A DNA stretch of 64,000 bases, taken from the NCBI GenBank assembly GCA_025766275.1, contig JAFKAC010000032.1, positions 372,001 through 436,000 on the forward strand, given 5' to 3'. Position 1 is the stretch's first letter. Every line of letters starts with the position of its first letter. Of this stretch, positions 12,327 through 23,729 are shown in pieces. The position numbers and the translations under genes were made by a program. The DNA is from Lactarius indigo (lineage: Eukaryota > Basidiomycota > Agaricomycetes > Russulales > Russulaceae). The notes beneath the pieces are model-generated. The model saw only the letters and a list, made by a program, of their open reading frames with translations, made no database searches and was not told the origin of the DNA.

Positions 12327-13282
12327 CATAAGTATAGGTCAGTCGAGTCTTCTGGCAGTGTGTCGTCTCAAGATGTGGATTACTCACCTCCCCCTGGATA
12401 AATTCGAGGGTGCATACAATCTACGCTACCGTTATTTACGTATTCCTTTTTCCCCACTGTACATGGGCAATTCTGCACCCCATGGGCGACTGCGCATTTA
12501 GTCATACTCTTACCCAATCTGTAACATCACGATTCAAGTCCATACGTCCATACTAGCCTGAGCTTACTCTCGTTCACTGCGGCACATCTACCCATTTCCA
12601 TCACCCAGCACTCCCACTCAGTCGTCTGGAAGCCATTCACGTTGACAAGCCAAAGCTACGCGTAAACATTTCGATCTTCGGTCAGGCTATTAGCTCCTTC
12701 GTGAATATATCCACAGCGTTTACTTCCACCAAGACGTAATGGAGCTATAGTGTTCTTTCTTCTACTGCGTCACGAACGTAGTGGTCAAGGTAGTGATATT
12801 GAGTGCGAGAGTGAAAGATGTCCTCCGTGACCCAGAGTGTGAATGCTGATAGCGCTGACATATTAGCAGCGGGAAGGGTCCGAGTCGGTCTTTCGAGGTC
12901 GTGCGCTTGATTATTATCAATAGGTAATCTTGACTCCTGCTGTGCAGCACGTACTGTACTGTATGTATTTCCTTCTTTGCGGTGCAACGGCTCACCTGAC
13001 TGCTGGGACTTTGCTATGTTAGGTGATGCCGTTATGAACTTGTGACTGCGGGCGCTGCGTGCACGTCACATCGACCATTTGACAGCGTCCTTTCTCAATC
13101 CACGTTCCATCGATGTGAGATAGTTTGTTGGATTCCCCACACCTGCTGCGCACGAGCGGCTGGAATACGGCTCGTGACATGACCATTACCTCATTCTATT
13201 GCTTGCGGCTGTGTGATTCTGGCTCTTTTAAAAGTTACATTGAATTGCCAGCGGAATCGCGATACCCTACAATCCTAACATC
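12327..13282. other. BTB-array spacer D-E
   Basis: Collinear with the B-C spacer throughout, with small indels. No coding region is conserved between the two spacers, so the short open frames on both strands are treated as chance. Confidence 0.65.
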
Positions 13283-14909
13283 ATGCTTACTCTCCCTCTT
13301 CCCGCCCCTGAACTGATTGAGGTTACCCCAGAAGATACATTACACTTAGATCTCCCTGGATCGGATATCGTTCTTCGCTCCTACAACTCCCATGATTTCC
13401 GGGTGCTCAAGATTTACCTCGTCACTTGCTCCCCGGTACTTCGAGAGCTCATTCAAAGCATTTCAAACACTTCCGACGTCCCCAACGGTGAAAAGCAAGA
13501 ACCGCTTCCGGTAATCGAACTGCCGGAAAAAAAGGCAACCCTTTACAGCCTCCTCACCTTCATTTTCCCTGTCGCCCCCGTCCTTCCTTCGACCGCGGAG
13601 AGGATCTTGGAACTCTTGGCAGTTGCCCAGAAGTATCAAATGGACTCAGTCATGACTCACATCCGAGGTGCCATTTCTCGACAGGATCCGTCATTCCTTC
13701 GTCCAGAGTCTGCGCTGCGTGTTTATTTCCTTGCACAACAGCACCAACTCTATCAAGAGGCGCTTCAGGCTGCACGAGTTACGCTGCGCCTCTCAATGAC
13801 CATCGAGGATTTGGGAGACAAGCTTGAATTCCCTGGCTCGACAGGCGCATATCTTCACGAGCTTTGGAAGTATCACCAGAAAGTTCGATCAGATCTTAGA
13901 TCAGAAGTTCTTGAATTCGCAAACTCTGGTTTACCCCGCGATATACAAGTTCTGCGTTGTTCAGGTCCTCGCACTGGTAACAATTCTTTTCCGCAATGGC
14001 TTGATGACTACATCAGGTCCATAGCGGAGGCTCCCCATCTCTTCGATCTCACCGAGTTCGAAAATGCACGAGGACGCCACATCAAATCTGAGGTCTACAA
14101 CATTTATTATTCTGATTCGTGTTCATGTGTGAACATGCCCGGCCAGGTCATACGTACTTTCTGGGAGGCCCTGACCGCTGTTGTTCATAGGGCGATAGAA
14201 AAGGTACGTATAGTTGCTGTGACTAGGCTTGCATCGAGATAGCTGATACAAATACCAATAGGCAGATTCCACTCTGACTCTCGTGAAAGAAGAGCCGATC
14301 TCCGGAAACTCCGATCCTCCATCCGTCCCATTGTCTTTGGACATTCTCGATCCAAACATTATAGTTCGGTCGTCTGACAAAGTCAACTTTCGTGTCCACA
14401 AGGCACTACTCGCCATGTCGTCACCATTCTTCAAAGACCTGCTTTCTCTCCCCCAGCCACCCAATGACGAACTTGTAGACGGCCTTCCTGTGATCCAATT
14501 GTCCGAGGACGCTGACTTGCTCAATAGCCTCATCTCATTGCTTTACCCCGTTCCCCCCATCATACCCGACTCTTATGAAAAGGTGTTCGCGTTACTCGCT
14601 GCTTGCCAGAAATACGACATGGAATCGGTTCAATCTAATATTCGGGCCGGGATCAAACTTGGAACATTTCCTGCGCCAGTTGAGGCTGAAGCGTTCCGTG
14701 CATGTGCCATCGCGGCTAGCATGGGGCTTGTTCCGGAATTGGAGAACGCGACTTTTCTCACCTTCGGTCTCCCGATGACATTCGAATCCCTTGGAGAACA
14801 ATTGCGATCATTCAAAGGGCGGGCACTGTGTGACCTCGTTCGCCGTCGCAGGCCTGAACCGGTAGTGCTGCTAGAGCCAGACCCAATGTCAGACCCAGAT
14901 TGGGATTAA
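13283..14909 (+). CDS. Two-module BTB/POZ protein, array copy E, novel C-terminus
   Basis: Exons 13283-14203 and 14262-14909 give 522 aa; the intron is 58 bp, phase 0. Modules are as in the other copies (DIVLRSYNSHDF in module 1, VHKALLAMSSPFFKD in module 2). The end differs: where A-D read RYRK..(K/S)V stop, copy E reads CDLVRRRRPEP and continues with an acidic tail, DPMSDPDWD. An insertion of roughly 55 bp replaces the shared stop region; after it the sequence rejoins the 'aagtgtg' seen around the stop of other copies. The loop VPNGEKQEPLP makes E closest to A in module 1. Confidence 0.85.
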
Positions 14910-15689
14910 AGTGTGGCGTACTTATCTACAACGATTGTCGAATAAGCACAAGTCAGTCGGACCTTTTATCGTCTCAAGATGTGGCTACTCACCTCTGTCG
15001 AAACAGGTTCGACTGAGGCGCCTACAATCTAAAGTATCCATCTTTCTACTGTACACTTGCAGTTTTTCGCTTTTGGGTCACTGCGCATTTGGTCATACTG
15101 TTTCCCAACCTGTAATACCACGATTCCAGTCCATGCGTCCATAACTTTGATAGTGCGGCTTCGATATTGGTTCCGATGTGGGCCTACACGACGTCGTCTT
15201 ATTTTTATAGATGTGAAGGATGTATGAACACGCTTGACTATATAACTGGGACACGGTATCCCCATCTCTGTGTAGCAAGCTGGGTAGTCCTTGGAGCAGT
15301 CTCACGTCTATATCGCCGCGTGACTTTGCTGACTCGGACCGCGGACCGGGTGACCGTGAATGCCATGCCGCGTGCCGGTTGAAGTTGGTCGTTGAGGCCA
15401 CCTCTCGAACCCGAGCTTACATTCACCATCAAATCTACTTCTCACCTCTGACTTGAAAAAAAAAAAAGCCTGCACAGAACGCGGCTGTCATGCTCGTATC
15501 TTCAAAAAACTTTCCCCAGTCGACCAACAGTAGCACAAGGCACACCCTGGTCTTGCGGCATGGATCGAGAAACGTGCTCGTCCTTTTACCCCGAACATAT
15601 CAGGTAACCACCACTCATCTTTTGAGTCAGTTCTCGGGAGTTCATCACGTCTGTAGGAACTACTGGCAATCACGCGCTCAGTTTTCAGC
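14910..15689. other. Intergenic, end of the BTB array
   Basis: The first 230 bp are a diverged copy of the BTB 3' flank (motif 'tcactgcgcatttggtcatac'). After that, no repeats or genes are recognised. A 12-A run at about 15457 and a CT-rich leader precede the next gene. Confidence 0.45.
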
Positions 15690-17148
15690 ATGGCACGCAG
15701 TTCAACTTTCGTCTTTGAAACCAGCGACCTCGACATCTGCCAGGACGTCGCGGTGGAGATCCATCCGGCTACATGGGAGGCAGTCGCGTTGAGCTTGAGC
15801 TCCCTCGTCGTGAAGGAAAGAAATCTGGGGTCTTCTCGGGCTCGAGGTGAGCTCGTGTCCGCACTTCTCTCTCCCCACGCGCGCTTACATACCTGTCAAC
15901 CACCTCAAGGCCAACGGGATAACGCAACTCTCCATCACTCGCACAATGCCCATGGAAACAGTCCCCTCGTCACCAGGCATCCGCACGATGCACCCTCTGG
16001 ATCGTCAAACGACCAGTCCGACAATGGCCTCACCCCTGCCACCAGCTATGATGACGTCCCCGACAGCATGCCAACTGATGACTTTGCCGAGGAAGAACTC
16101 GGCTCATACGACGATGATTTTAATTATACGCCCGCTCCGCCGAAGGGAAAGGGAAAAGCCAAGGCAACCTCACGCGCGCGGATCGAGTCCGATGATGATG
16201 ACGATGAAGACGACGACGACGGGCACGCAGAGGACGCTGGCGGCGCACGAGGGCCCGGCTGGTTCGTCCCACACCCGGTGCAGAGTACCGCGATCAAAGC
16301 AGACCCGTCATTCTCCATTCTCCCACTGTCATCACCCAAACGTGTGGGGGTACCTGCCACCTCACCGCAGCGACTATCCGTCCACGGTGGGCTGTTTTCA
16401 CCCAGAGCCAAGTCGGGCGTAAACAATCTCGCTCCGGCACCCGTGCTCTCCGATGAAGAGCAAGTGGAAGCTCGTGGCCCCGTCAAGCCGCTGCGCAAGC
16501 CCGTGCAGCTGGTTCCAGACGCGTCGCCACTTACCGATGGTTCGTTTCCATATTGTACCTACTAGCGCACACTCGAACTCTGATGGCTCCTTAGGGACAC
16601 CCAAAGAGCCAGCGGCACCCACGACAGCCGCTCTAAAAGACGCCCAACACGAATGTTCGTTATCTACCATCTCCGTGTCTAAGTTTGCCCAGTCCTCCTG
16701 ACCTTACCTGTCAACTAGATCCTCCGCAGCCAAAGTTCAACCCGCAGCTTAAAGTTCCCGCCCAGTTTGCTCCGGCCCCTGCTTCTGCCCCAGCCCCGGC
16801 CCAAACACCCGCAAAGGCGTCACAACCCTTCGACAAGATATTGATCACGATCCGTCACCCCCCCACCGAAAAGGAAAATAAGTTCAAAGTTAAGAGCACA
16901 CATTTGGTTGGCCGAGTTCTCACCAGCGCGTGCTCTGCTTTCGGTCTGAACCCCACTGGGTGCGTTTGTCCTTCTCCCTTCCTCTTGTTCCTCCACCGAC
17001 TGACGGGCTCTTTTGACGCGCCAGGGCGACGCTGATGGCATGGACGGAGGAGGATGGCCTCGAAATGACGTCTTCGTGCACAAATGATGCGTCGATGGGC
17101 AGTGTCGCTACCGACGGCGCCATCTTTATTATCGAGCTTGCAAAGTGA
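15690..17148 (+). CDS. Acidic protein with C-terminal SUMO/ubiquitin-like domain
   Basis: Likely exons are 15690-16539, 16595-16654, 16719-16959 and 17025-17148; introns of 55, 64 and 65 bp fit GT-AG. A further 63 bp segment, 15847-15909 (gtgagc...ctcaag), looks like an intron whose retention keeps the frame, so the length is about 424 or 403 aa. The N-terminus (MARSSTFVFETSDLD) is unrecognised. The middle is low complexity with a run of Asp (ESDDDDDEDDDDG) and Pro/Ala-rich stretches. The last ~80 residues, from FDKILITIRHPP to GAIFIIELAK, alternate strands and end with the DG..I.I.EL pattern typical of beta-grasp SUMO-like domains such as the Rad60/Nip45 tail. That suggests, but does not prove, a DNA-repair or SUMO-pathway role. 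Confidence 0.65.
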
Positions 17149-18082
17149 TGAGGCACGTCTAGAAAATACCCTGATTATCCATGAACTTTACGAGTGTGCA
17201 ACGCTTGGTTTACTCGTTTTCTCTCACTTTTTTCGTAGAATGTATGTACATCTGTACAACTGTGTTGTGATGATTTGAACTCGACTCTCGATACCGGATA
17301 GTTATTTGTTATGACGTTGTGTGTGGACTTTCTTCTGACCTTTGCTTTGTACAACGTAGTGGACAGTATTCGTACACGTAAACAAACCGAAGTAATCTCA
17401 GATCCCAGATCACGGCGGACTTCCACATGGCGGAACCATTGCTGCGATGCTCTCACCTTGCTTCAGACGACTCTCCTTTCTTATTAATGAGTTGAACCAG
17501 ATCGAACACCGGCGACGAATACGGGATTATAGTGCAGCTGAAGAATGATCTGGGAAAACACTGACCAAGTGCCAATGCCATTTCCGATATTTACACTGGC
17601 AACATCCAATCTCATGTCCTCGCAATACTATCAAGACAGTCAAAGCGGAATCGAAAGCATGCGGTTCTTGTTAAAAAGGCAACTAAAACATCACTTACGG
17701 TCTCTTCTCCTTGTGTGAACTTGGTGGTCAAGAAAAAAAACGCTCGAGTCAAAGCCCTGCAAGTTGCGCGTATTTGCCCAGCGCTTCGTTCGTAGTGAGA
17801 TTTGTGAAATTCTTGTCTATCTCGCTCTCGTTGTCCTTGTGACTGGGAGTGCTAAAGTTGCCGAGCACATCGCGCCGTGTGTGTTTGTTGAAGGTGCATA
17901 TAGTCCTGGAACTTTGTTGGATCTTGCTATACCAGCGAATGTTTCCAGTCCCGATGGTGGGAAAAAACATCTAGTAAATATCTACTCTATCATACTTATG
18001 TATTTTGGCCCGAGTTTTCTACAAGGACAGAGCAAGGGCAAGGTACACATGCCGAGCACCTGCGGAGCCGAGCATGCTACAG
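17149..18082. other. Intergenic, tail-to-tail region
   Basis: Lies between the 3' ends of the SUMO-like gene (plus) and the ABC ATPase gene (minus). No gene, repeat or RNA is recognised. A-rich and T-rich stretches compatible with 3' processing occur near 17220-17330 and 17720-17750. Confidence 0.4.
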
Positions 18083-20055
18083 CTACAACCTGGCACCTAC
18101 ACCTCCTTCCAGCCTAAACCTCTTCACGCCGTCCTCGACCCCCCACGGCACCTCGTCCTCCCAATGGCTAACAACAACCACGGCCTGGTCGTCGCCGACA
18201 CCGACCCCATCTCGCAAGTACGCCCGCGCCGCGCGTACCATACCGTCGTCCATGCCAGCCCACACCTCATCGAGGAGCACGAGCGACGGGCGTCCAACAA
18301 GCGCGCGCATCAAGAGGACGACGCCCTGCACACCCGCAGGGAGCCCCGCGAACGAACGCCGCGCGAATTCCTCGACACTTTCTCCTCCCATAGACACGCC
18401 CCACGTGTGCGGCCCAAGCCCACGCAGGACTTCCCAGACGCGCTCCTCGCGCCACGCGCGCTCGTGTGCGCTCAGCTCGCCGCTCGCGCCCAGGCCCGTG
18501 CCGAGCCCGCGCAGCCCGAGAGGGACAAAGCCGCCCTCGAACCCCGTCGCGATGGCCTCCCACACGCTCATGTCGCGCGCGCGCGGCCAGGCGTTGTATA
18601 ATTCTGGAGAGACGATGCCGATGCGCGTGCGGAGGTAGGCCGTCGCGTGTGTGCGCCGCGCTGAGCCGAAGAGCGTCAGTGCGGACGTTGGGCCTCGTTG
18701 GGTGTAGGATTGTGGGTGGTCGCCGGTCAGGATGGACAGGAGCGTGGTTTTACCGGAACCTTTGGAACATGATGAGACACGCTGGCCGACTTTTCGTTAT
18801 TAAAGACTCACCGTTTGCGCCTTGAAGATGCCAGCGATCGCCCGAGCGGATGGTCCAATTGATGTCTTTAAGGACCTGTCCTGAATTGAGCACAAGCGGG
18901 GTACGGTAGCTGAGGTGGCTCACGTGTCGTTCATGGTATCTAACATTGACGTTCTGCATGTCGACGAGTACTTTGGCTTTAGCCTCAAGATCCGGAACGT
19001 GTACGGGGGAGGCCGAACGAGAGGCTTTTGCGCGAGAATCATCCAACTCCTGCAATATTGTTGTCTTTTCTCCCGTTTTTACCCGTCCCTCTTTTACCAA
19101 AGCGATGTGACTAATCCACTCGGGGACTGGGTCCTGTAAGCGCAGACCCATAATGATACGAGGGTTATTGGAAACATGAACCGAGTGAAGAAGAGAGAAT
19201 AGAGTAGGACGAGTTTTGAAGTCGAGTCCGGCTTGAATGGTCTCTGTGAGCCGGAGTTTGTCCTTAACGCAAAAACGAACACTTACTTAAGGGTTCATCG
19301 AGCAGAAGGATATCAGGCCGTTCTAGAAGTGCCTTGACGATTCTGGCCCTTCGTGTTTGTCCGTTGCTAAGAGCGACCAGGGGGAGGTCAAGCAAGTCTT
19401 TGAGTCCCAACTTGTCGGTCAACTCCTCGAATCGTCGTCTCCGCTCCGCCCACAAAATCGCATCCTCCCGCTCGTGACCTGCTGCAGATTTGTCTACGAT
19501 GAAAGACTTGATAGAGTCCCGTATGAGGCCCGATTCCTCGAGGAACATGCTTTGTCGCAGCGTGAGGCGATCCTCCTCGCGCACGGCACCATACCGGGTG
19601 GTGTAGTCGTAGAACGCACCTCCCGATGCACGTGGTCGATGTGCGAACGAAACAAGGCATACGGCCTCATTGACGGGTCGTGAATTCAGCGAGAGGGATG
19701 GCACGGGTCCCGCAGGAGGAGGCGGAGATATTCGCGTGTTTCCTACCAGGGTCTATGTATCGCGCGTAAACAAACAGCACTCGCAGTGCGAAAGGGAGGG
19801 GCTTAGGTTACAGGTAACCTAGAAATGAGTTGAGAAATGATAGGTTAATTTCTTCACCTCGAGCAATGCTGTCTTCCCTCCGGCACCAGACCCAACTACT
19901 GCCCAGCTTTCTCCTTCACGCACCGTCCAGTCAACACCGGTGAGAGCAGGTCGTGCACTGTCCGAATCCCCAAAACGATAAATATTGGCCTTTGGGATGT
20001 GCACAACATAGGAAGACAAGTGGCGGGCTCCGAGTTTGATACTACGAGTAGCCAT
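18083..20055 (-). CDS. ModF/PhrA-like protein with two ABC ATPase domains
   Basis: Exons on the minus strand: 20055-19858, 19752-19287, 19231-18812 and 18759-18083 (586 aa); introns are 105, 55 and 52 bp. The first ABC domain has Walker A GSGAGGKT (split just before an intron), signature LSNGQ and Walker B DILLLDEPL. The second has Walker A GANGSGKTT across the last intron and Walker B LVLLDEVW, but a degenerate signature (LPAGVQ). There are no membrane segments. This resembles soluble twin-ABC proteins of the bacterial ModF/PhrA type and the yeast YDR061W group, whose function is not settled. The gene shares a 211 bp divergent promoter region with the protease to its right. The start at 20055 is the only ATG ahead of the domain. 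Confidence 0.85.
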
Positions 20056-20266
20056 CAACCCGGGCCAGCGAAGCGATCGACTGTCCAAAAGCAGGTTTGT
20101 GGCCCTTCGACTTCGAGGTGAGCATCACGTGCGACAGGTTAGGCCTGTTAGGGGATATTGTCCTGATCACGTGTGCTCCCCACGATCGAACTCGATGGGA
20201 CAACGATGACGAGTCGTCCTTAAAGCTCAACTATATGCGCGTTCAGACCATGTTATTGCGATCAAC
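20056..20266. promoter_or_regulatory. Divergent promoter between ABC ATPase and Pff1-like protease
   Basis: 211 bp separate the two start codons. A 'ctatatgcg' stretch about 35 bp before the protease start is a possible core element. The region also contains 'gatcacgtg' (20164-20172), an E-box-like site. Shared regulation is inference. Confidence 0.4.
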
Positions 20267-23200
20267 ATGACCATCTCCTCTGTTTTACAAACTATCTTCT
20301 CTTTCCGCACTGGTTCGACGACCGTGCTCGCTTCCCTCTTCTATTTGGCCATATTCGTTTCTCTCTACGCAACTCAATCTGGCCCACGAGTTCCCGGCGT
20401 TGACAGGCAGCATGCATTAGGTCTCAGTGTCGATCAAGCATACAGAGACTTACATCTGGTAGGTTTATACGCCTTTTTCGATTCTTCATCCATCTCCTAT
20501 CTTTTCTGAATAGGTTGCGGAACGACCTCATCCCTACAATTCGCGCCAAAATGACGTTGTACGCCGTTTCCTGCTACAAAGGTTACAAAATATGGCAAAA
20601 GGACACGACTTTGTCCATATTGACGATGACATTCGGACCAATGCGGCATTTGTGGACGGTTCGCGAGCTGTATACTTTCAAGGGAATAATCTCCTCGTGA
20701 AAATCGACGGTATGGACAATGCAACTGAGGGTGCGTGCTTTAATCTTCCGCTCAAAACGTGGTTGTGAAATCGGGTTTATGAAAAGGTGATGGCGTGCTG
20801 TTCTCGGCCCACTTTGACTCTGTCTCGACTGCTCCTGGCGCAACAGATGACGGCATGAGTGTCGTGGCGCTCCTCCAATTATTCAACTTTCTCTGCAACA
20901 ATCGCCCCAGGCGAACAGCAGTTTTCAATATCAACAATGGGGAGGAGGATGGTCTACACGGTGCCCACACGTGCGTTGTTTTCATTTACCCCTCTCCGGC
21001 TCTCATTAAAGGGGCTACCCAGGTTTTTGCGGCATTCGTGGGCCGATTTAACATCGACTTTTCTCAACATTGAAGGCGCGGGTTCTGGCGGGTACGCTCT
21101 AAGCTTCCCGTTGCCCTTTACCACCTCAAATTGTTTTTAATCAGCCGCCCGTTCCTCTTCCGTACCACGTCATATGAGGTCCTCAAGACTTTCCGTTCCG
21201 CCCCACATATACACGCCGATGCTATTTCCCAAGATGCTTGGGATCAGCACATAATCCGCTCAGATACAGATTACTCCGTCTATTCTGCACCTCGCACCTG
21301 GAGAGCCTCCTCTCTAACAGAATCCAATGTCAGTGCTCGTGGTTATGTGGGTCCTGGGGGCGGTATGCAAGGTGCGGACATCGCGTTTTACACTGGACGC
21401 TCGCGATACCATACCATGGACGACACCATTCGCGGAATGGGCGATGGTGGTGCGCAAAAATATCTATGGTCCTTGCTGGAGCTTCTACACTCCGCTAGCG
21501 ATAGCATACTCAATGGCAGGTCGGGCCACATCGCCAGTGGCGAGAATGAAAGGGCCGTCTATTTCGAATGTAGGTGATTTTCAATCATAGGGTCTCATTA
21601 CTTATACCTGTTCTCCAGTATTCGGCGTCTATCTTGTCGCATTCCCCTTCCGCGTATTGCTAGTTATGGAGATAATTCTTCTTGTTGTGGGTCCCATCCT
21701 CCTCGGCGGCCTTGGTTACGTCCTCGTTCATCAGTCAATCCTCTCAACTCGATTGCAATGGAGTTCAGACTTTCGAGGATATGGTCGATTCTGGTTGGCA
21801 CTTATTCTGGGGGCTGGTGCTCAAGTTGGGTTGGTAGTCGGTTTCCTTAAGATGAATCCTAACGTTTGTCACCCCCTCCTTGATTCTGCAGATCACTGAC
21901 CATCTTGTAGACTGCGCATTCCCATCCAGTTGCCACTTCGCTCTCCGCGCTCTCACTTGCTTACCTGTCCCTAGCCGTTCCACTCCAACTCGCTCAGCGT
22001 CTGCGACCTATTCCCCCTAGTAGGCAGCGGTCTATCATACTGGTGGAACTTTATGGGCTCACCTGGGTCCTTCTCGCTACGATCACTTTTCTAACACAAC
22101 GGGTCGTCATAGCTGGGCTATATTGGATCGCGCTCTGGAATGCCTCATTGCTAGTAGCTGCAGTCCTTGGTGGGTTCGAGGGCCTATGGGGCACTGGAAA
22201 AGCGGGCAGAATAGTCCTTCCCCGAGATGAAAGCGATGGCGATGGCGATGGCGAGGAAGGTTCCCATTCTCGCGGGCGGCATCAACGACGAGAAGGAAGT
22301 GAAACTTCCGAAACCACCCCCCTACTTCGGCGGCACACCTCCCCGACTCACTCATTGGTCCTTGATGAGACAGCCCAAGACAAAGCATATTTCTGGTGGA
22401 TTTTCCAGTTTATGATCTCCACGACCGCACCAGTCGTGAACTTGGCCACCATTTACACCATTTGGATTGGTGCTATGCCTCAAACAATCCCTGACGGTAG
22501 TTGGGTCGGTATAGGTACGCCATACTTTGTACTTTAAGAGTGCCAAACAAACTTGCCCTTGATAGTGTATGCGCCGATCTCGCTGCTCTGTTTCCTTATC
22601 CTTCTCCCATTAGCCCCCTTTGTGCACAAGGTGCATCGCTTGCTCACCATCGTCATACTCATCATCTTCATTTCTTCTACTGCATATGCTTGGGTCGCGA
22701 CGCCCTTCACATCAAATACCCGCCTCAAAGTGTTCTTCACTCATCAGGTCGAACTGACGAACGTGTCCGCGACGACCCCGAGTCCGCAGTTGACCCGAGC
22801 TGTAACACGGTTGGACCTGATCAAGGGTTACGGTCCGCGCCTAGCGGCGACGCTTCCATCATCTCATTACTACAGTGACGAATCGAGCGAGGGGTGTAGG
22901 GCTAGCGATTTGGGTTCGACGATATGCGAGTGGGCAGTTCCTCCAGTCCTACACCCGTCGATTCCCGGTGCGAAAGAGGATTCATGGCTCATTGCAAATG
23001 TCACGCGGCGGGGGCCAGCTTCGCTCCGCGTCGAGATCGAGGGCGAGCAGACGCGCGCGTGTAGAATATATGTCGACAGTCACAGCATCCAACGGTACCG
23101 CTCGCGCACTATTGGGGGCCCACAGATGGAATGGAGCACGTTCGACATCCCTGCGAGCAAGGAGAGGGATATCCGCCTGCTGGCGCTCTGGGCACGTTCG

Positions 23201-23422
23201 TGGGACACGAAGAAGTTCCAAACAGACCTCGAGTTGGATGCGGGAAATGAGGGGGGCGAAGATGAGCCAATCGCGGGCAGGGTATCGTGCTTGTGGAACG
23301 ATGGGCCCGGGGGTGCGTTGATCCCTGCACTGGACGAGGCGCGCGCGTTTTTACCTGAGTGGGTCGCGATTTCCAAAGCTGGGAGCGGGCTTGTAGAGGC
23401 TAGTAGCGGATTTGTGTTGTAG
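20267..23422 (+). CDS. PFF1: Vacuolar membrane M28 metalloprotease (Pff1-like)
   Basis: Eight exons: 20267-20458, 20514-20730, 20787-20970, 21023-21091, 21145-21569, 21619-21863, 21911-22514 and 22566-23422; this gives 930 aa with every junction in phase. The order is an N-terminal membrane anchor (about residues 15-35), a lumenal zinc aminopeptidase domain and a C-terminal half of several hydrophobic spans. Metal and catalytic motifs of family M28 are all present: AHFDS near residue 145, TDDG near 157, the NNGEEDG pair near 190 and YHTMDD further on. Pff1 proteins are multi-spanning vacuolar membrane proteases of unknown natural substrate. Length and order agree with the family. The exon-4 acceptor at 21021-21022 was chosen because it restores GAHTFLRHSW, as expected after the EEDG motif. 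Confidence 0.9.
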
Positions 23423-23729
23423 TATTGTAATGTTGTATCATGTGCGTATCAGCTGGTCATACTGAGGGAGCATGGCAGGTGCTGCGGCCGAGAAACGCTC
23501 GAGGATGTCTCACGGAATTACGTCACCGTCTCTTATCAAAGGGTCCTTGTACACTTGAAAGGATCCAGCCCTGCCAGCGTATCCACCGCAGCCGCAGCAA
23601 CCTTTCCCCTTCATATAGCTTCATCGCTGCATACACCCACACCCATTGTATGGGCCAGGAGGTTGTGTCTCTTACGACTGCAACAGTCCTCGTCCTCCGC
23701 ACTGTATCTGCCACCTAGAGTGCAGAAGG
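23423..23729. promoter_or_regulatory. Leader and promoter of triplet gene 1
   Basis: 307 bp holding the 3' flank of the protease and the promoter of the next gene. A 'gcagccgcagc' element and a TATA-like 'tcatatag' (23611-23618, about 115 bp before the ATG) recur in the same order ahead of the second gene (27849-27859) and third gene (31728-31735) of the triplet. Confidence 0.5.

Noticed and set aside
18005..18601. Long plus-strand frame opposite the ABC ATPase
   Set aside because: It is an antisense shadow of a GC-rich exon; the minus strand carries Walker and signature motifs.
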